NCBI GenBank assembly: GCA_030950875.1
Contig: JAUZQS010000131.1
Coordinates: forward strand, 1 to 7,961
DNA from: Mariprofundaceae bacterium
GTDB taxonomy: Bacteria > Pseudomonadota > Zetaproteobacteria > Mariprofundales > Mariprofundaceae
Reading direction: 5' to 3'
DNA length: 7,961 nt
The notes beneath the pieces were generated by a model. It made no database searches. It had not been told where the DNA came from and was given only the letters and a program-made list of their open reading frames with translations. Positions 5,654-7,961 of this stretch are shown here, one piece after another. The translations under genes and the position numbers were made by a program. The first letter of the stretch is position 1; the number at the start of each line of letters is the position of its first letter.

Positions 5654-7747
5654 TTATTGCTTTAAATCATTTTGATAGATTGAAATACGATTGCGACCTG
5701 ACTTCTTGGCATGATACATCGCAGCATCAGCCTGTTTCGTTAATTCATCCAAATCTTCACTATCATCAGGGTAAATACTAAGCCCTAAACTCGCGCCAAC
5801 TTGGCATTCCAAATCATCTATTATAAAAGTTTTACGCATCAGCAGCAAGGCTTTCTCAGCAATATTTATAGCTCTATCTATATCGGAAATATTTTCAATA
5901 ATCATGACAAATTCATCTCCGCCAACACGCGCCACAGTATCTGACGTTCGCACACAGCCTTGTAATCGTGTTGCAATCTCCTGCAGCAACGCATCACCCA
6001 CATTATGGCCGTGTGTATCATTCACAAGTTTGAAGCCATCAATATCAATAAATATTAGAGCAGTTTTACTTTTAGAACGTTTGGAAACTTCCATAGCATG
6101 ACTTAAGCGGTCAATAAATAACAATCGGTTTGGCAACTCTGTTAGAGGATCATGATTGGCCAAATACTCAAGCTTAACTTCAAAATCTTTACGTTCGGTA
6201 ATATCTAAAAATGTACTCACATAATGTAAGATGTCATTATGCTTATCTTTAATAGTTGTGATAATAAGCCACTCTGGATAAATAGTGCCATTTTTTCGTC
6301 TATTCCAAATTTCGCCTTCCCAATAGCCTTCGTCCAGAATTCCTTTCCACATTTGCTGGTAAAACTCTTTAGACTGCCGGCCAGATTGTAAAATCCTTGG
6401 GTTTTTACCAAGAACTTCCTCTGCTTGGTAGCCCGTAATCCGTGAAAATGCTGGATTAACAAGCTGAATATTACCCTGCATATCCAATACCATAATCGCA
6501 TTGGAAACTGTATCCATCACCTTGGCCGCCAAGCGAAGTTCTCGCTCTGCTTTCTTTTGCTGCGTCATATCACGTACTGCATGCACAATTTGCCTTTGTT
6601 TTTCTGAGCGTCCTTGCAACAACGAAATACTTACCAAAACGGGAACTTTTTGCCCTTGTTTATCTATAAAATTAACATCGATGCTTTTAACATCACCGTT
6701 CTGAATAAACGCATTCTGTTTATCCTCACTCAGTAAGACCTTGCCTGTTGAGAGTAAATCGTTGACTGGCATACCGATGAGTTCTTTTTCTGAATAGCCC
6801 AATGAATTTCGTGTTGCGGGGTTTGTTGTAAGTATCAGTCCCTGATGATCAGTAACCAATAACATCTCACCCAAGGATGCAATAATGCTATCGACATAAT
6901 CCTTGGACACCGTTGTTTTTTGCAAACGATCAGCCATCCGATTAAAGCTTGCCGCGAGTATAGAAATTTCATCATTGCCTTGAATATCGACTTGAACATT
7001 AAAGTCATTATTACTAATTCTTTCACTTGCCAAAGAAAGTTTAGAAATGGGTGTAATAACCCACTTTCTCATATAGAAAAAAAGAACCCCGCCCAACAAC
7101 AGCATTGAAACAATTGAAATCATCAACCCTTGGAATCGCATCGATTTAATTTTCTGTTCAACAACAGCTGTCGATGTTGTGACCCTCAAAATGCCCCGAA
7201 TGGGCGATAAATCATAACCATGGCATGCTTTACATTGCTCACCAAGCGGTATTGGCAACAAAAATGTTAAGCTCTTCTTTTCACCCTCAGCCACAACAAT
7301 AGGCTCACCTTGTGCGGCTTTTTTTAAATCAATTAAAGAAATATCAGAGGCTTGTTTAGGAGCTTGTTCAGGACGCATAAAAGCCTGGGTATTTAAAAAA
7401 CCGTTTACTTGGTAGATAGTCTTTAAATCCCGAAATGCGAGGGAACCATCCCTACGGAAAACATCTACTTGTTCGACCTTGGACTCTCTGCGAACCCTCT
7501 CAAGCCAATCATGAGCCAAATTGCCATCACCGGCGAGCATCAGTGTTTCTAGACTGGCCAATAGTGCATAAGCAGTTTCCTCAGCCCCAGTCTGTGACTG
7601 CTCCATAACTAATTTTTGCTGCTGCCCAGACATAAAGTGAAATGTTAAGCCAAAGGCCAAGCCAAGAGTAATGATTAAAACAAGAAAAAATTTTGTTTTA
7701 ATACTCTGTTTCATGGGTATCTGCTGTTCTTCTATAGGATTAGGCAA
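5654..7747 (-). CDS. Membrane diguanylate cyclase with periplasmic haem-c sensor, HAMP and two PAS domains
   Basis: The product is 697 aa. Domains in order are: helix 1 (20-39), a periplasmic sensor (40-206) with the haem c motif CKACH at 172-176, helix 2 (207-226), HAMP (227-280), PAS1 (283-395), PAS2 with PAC (405-520) and GGDEF (525-692). The active site reads RVGGDEF (GGDEF at 609-613) and is intact. The inhibitory I-site RTSD (600-603) lies exactly five residues before it, so the enzyme should make c-di-GMP and be product-inhibited. No EAL domain is present. The sensor resembles haem-containing periplasmic domains of the DUF3365/Tll0287-like type and of the Geobacter chemoreceptors GSU0582 and GSU0935. 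It should detect redox state or a gas such as O2 or NO. The TTG start at 7747 has a G-rich ribosome site; an ATG at 7714 (686 aa) lacks one but begins with a typical MKQSIKTKFF leader. The enzyme call is firm; the ligand is inferred. Confidence 0.93.
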   Translation of the reverse strand: MPNPIEEQQIPMKQSIKTKFFLVLIITLGLAFGLTFHFMSGQQQKLVMEQSQTGAEETAYALLASLETLMLAGDGNLAHDWLERVRRESKVEQVDVFRRDGSLAFRDLKTIYQVNGFLNTQAFMRPEQAPKQASDISLIDLKKAAQGEPIVVAEGEKKSLTFLLPIPLGEQCKACHGYDLSPIRGILRVTTSTAVVEQKIKSMRFQGLMISIVSMLLLGGVLFFYMRKWVITPISKLSLASERISNNDFNVQVDIQGNDEISILAASFNRMADRLQKTTVSKDYVDSIIASLGEMLLVTDHQGLILTTNPATRNSLGYSEKELIGMPVNDLLSTGKVLLSEDKQNAFIQNGDVKSIDVNFIDKQGQKVPVLVSISLLQGRSEKQRQIVHAVRDMTQQKKAERELRLAAKVMDTVSNAIMVLDMQGNIQLVNPAFSRITGYQAEEVLGKNPRILQSGRQSKEFYQQMWKGILDEGYWEGEIWNRRKNGTIYPEWLIITTIKDKHNDILHYVSTFLDITERKDFEVKLEYLANHDPLTELPNRLLFIDRLSHAMEVSKRSKSKTALIFIDIDGFKLVNDTHGHNVGDALLQEIATRLQGCVRTSDTVARVGGDEFVMIIENISDIDRAINIAEKALLLMRKTFIIDDLECQVGASLGLSIYPDDSEDLDELTKQADAAMYHAKKSGRNRISIYQNDLKQ

Positions 7748-7748
7748 G

Positions 7749-7757
7749 CCTCCCCCC
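7749..7757 (-). promoter_or_regulatory. G-rich ribosome binding site deciding the cyclase start
   Basis: The minus strand reads GGGGGGAGG immediately before C and TTG. Its first five G residues could pair with the anti-Shine-Dalgarno (one G-U pair) at about 5 nt from the TTG at 7747, whereas the GGAGG part would be only 1 nt away. It stands out in AT-rich surroundings. The ATG at 7714 lies too far away to use it, so it favours the TTG start. Confidence 0.4.
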
Positions 7758-7847
7758 TTCAGAGTAAACTTTAAACAACATGAGAAGAATTACATAATTT
7801 CACCTTATTAACAATGCCCACTGGCGATAATAGCAGGGCGGACTCAA

Positions 7848-7876
7848 AGTATAAGCGTAACAGCGATTGAGGTTAA
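7848..7876 (-). promoter_or_regulatory. Candidate sigma70-type promoter for the diguanylate cyclase gene
   Basis: On the minus strand TTAACC (7876-7871) and TATACT (7853-7848) are separated by 17 nt. That predicts a start near 7841 and a leader of roughly 90-125 nt. A perfect TATAAT at 7902-7897 is also present but has no acceptable -35 box at the right distance. Both are consensus matches only. The rest of 7748-7961 shows no gene I can support. Confidence 0.3.
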
Positions 7877-7961
7877 ATTGCGGCCATGGGGAAAATATTA
7901 TACCTAGATCCTGCAAGTGTTTATACGTGCAGAGTGTAAGGTATTGGTTTACATGGCGTAT

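Noticed and set aside
7814..7841. GCCC...GGGC inverted repeat as a terminator or riboswitch stem
   Set aside because: The stem is only four base pairs with a long loop and no U-tract, and there is no conserved riboswitch core, for example of the c-di-GMP GEMM type.
7911..7932. Inverted repeat CTGCA...TGCAG
   Set aside because: Five base pairs around a 12-nt loop with no flanking T-run is easily expected by chance. It could be an operator, but nothing supports that.
7886..7939. 17-codon ATG-to-TAA frame on the + strand at the right end
   Set aside because: It is very short, has no convincing ribosome site and no recognisable peptide. A minus-strand TATAAT lies inside it.
1..7961. CRISPR arrays, insertion sequences, tRNA or rRNA genes
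   Set aside because: No regularly spaced repeats, transposase genes, terminal inverted repeats or tRNA-like cloverleaf sequences were seen. Almost all of the window is occupied by the minus-strand coding regions.

Overview
The window looks like chromosomal DNA from a Gram-negative, probably proteobacterial, organism of moderate GC (mid-40s percent by eye). The evidence is an outer-membrane beta-barrel with a signal peptide and aromatic C-terminus, a Lol-type ABC machinery, a SirB2-family inner-membrane protein and a periplasmic c-type haem motif. The genus cannot be fixed from sequence alone. A marine or iron/redox-cycling lineage such as the Zetaproteobacteria would fit, but that is a guess.

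Layout. Positions 2-142 (+) hold the 3' end of an unrecognised gene that runs in from outside the window. It converges on a six-gene, tightly packed minus-strand operon read from 5563 down to 161. In transcription order the operon is: a periplasmic LolA-like carrier (5563-4817), two paralogous LolC/LolE-type permeases (4817-3591 and 3598-2369), a LolD-like ATPase (2366-1674), a small SirB2-like membrane protein (1662-1291) and an outer-membrane beta-barrel (1294-161). Every junction is an overlap or a gap of 11 nt or less, so the products are probably made together. Upstream lies a separate minus-strand gene (7747-5654) for a membrane-bound diguanylate cyclase. It has a periplasmic domain with a CxxCH haem-c motif, then HAMP, PAS, PAS and an intact GGDEF domain. 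The right end (7748-7961) is non-coding as far as can be seen and probably holds the promoter of the cyclase gene.

How it may work together. The operon encodes one component for each compartment: an inner-membrane ABC extractor (two permeases plus ATPase), a periplasmic hydrophobic-pocket carrier and an outer-membrane barrel. This resembles the LolCDE-LolA lipoprotein route, but with a different carrier family and a barrel in place of LolB. The best reading is a dedicated trans-envelope pathway for a lipid or other hydrophobic molecule whose identity the sequence does not reveal. The adjacent cyclase would convert a periplasmic redox or gas signal into c-di-GMP. A functional link between the two units is only suggested by their proximity and shared orientation.
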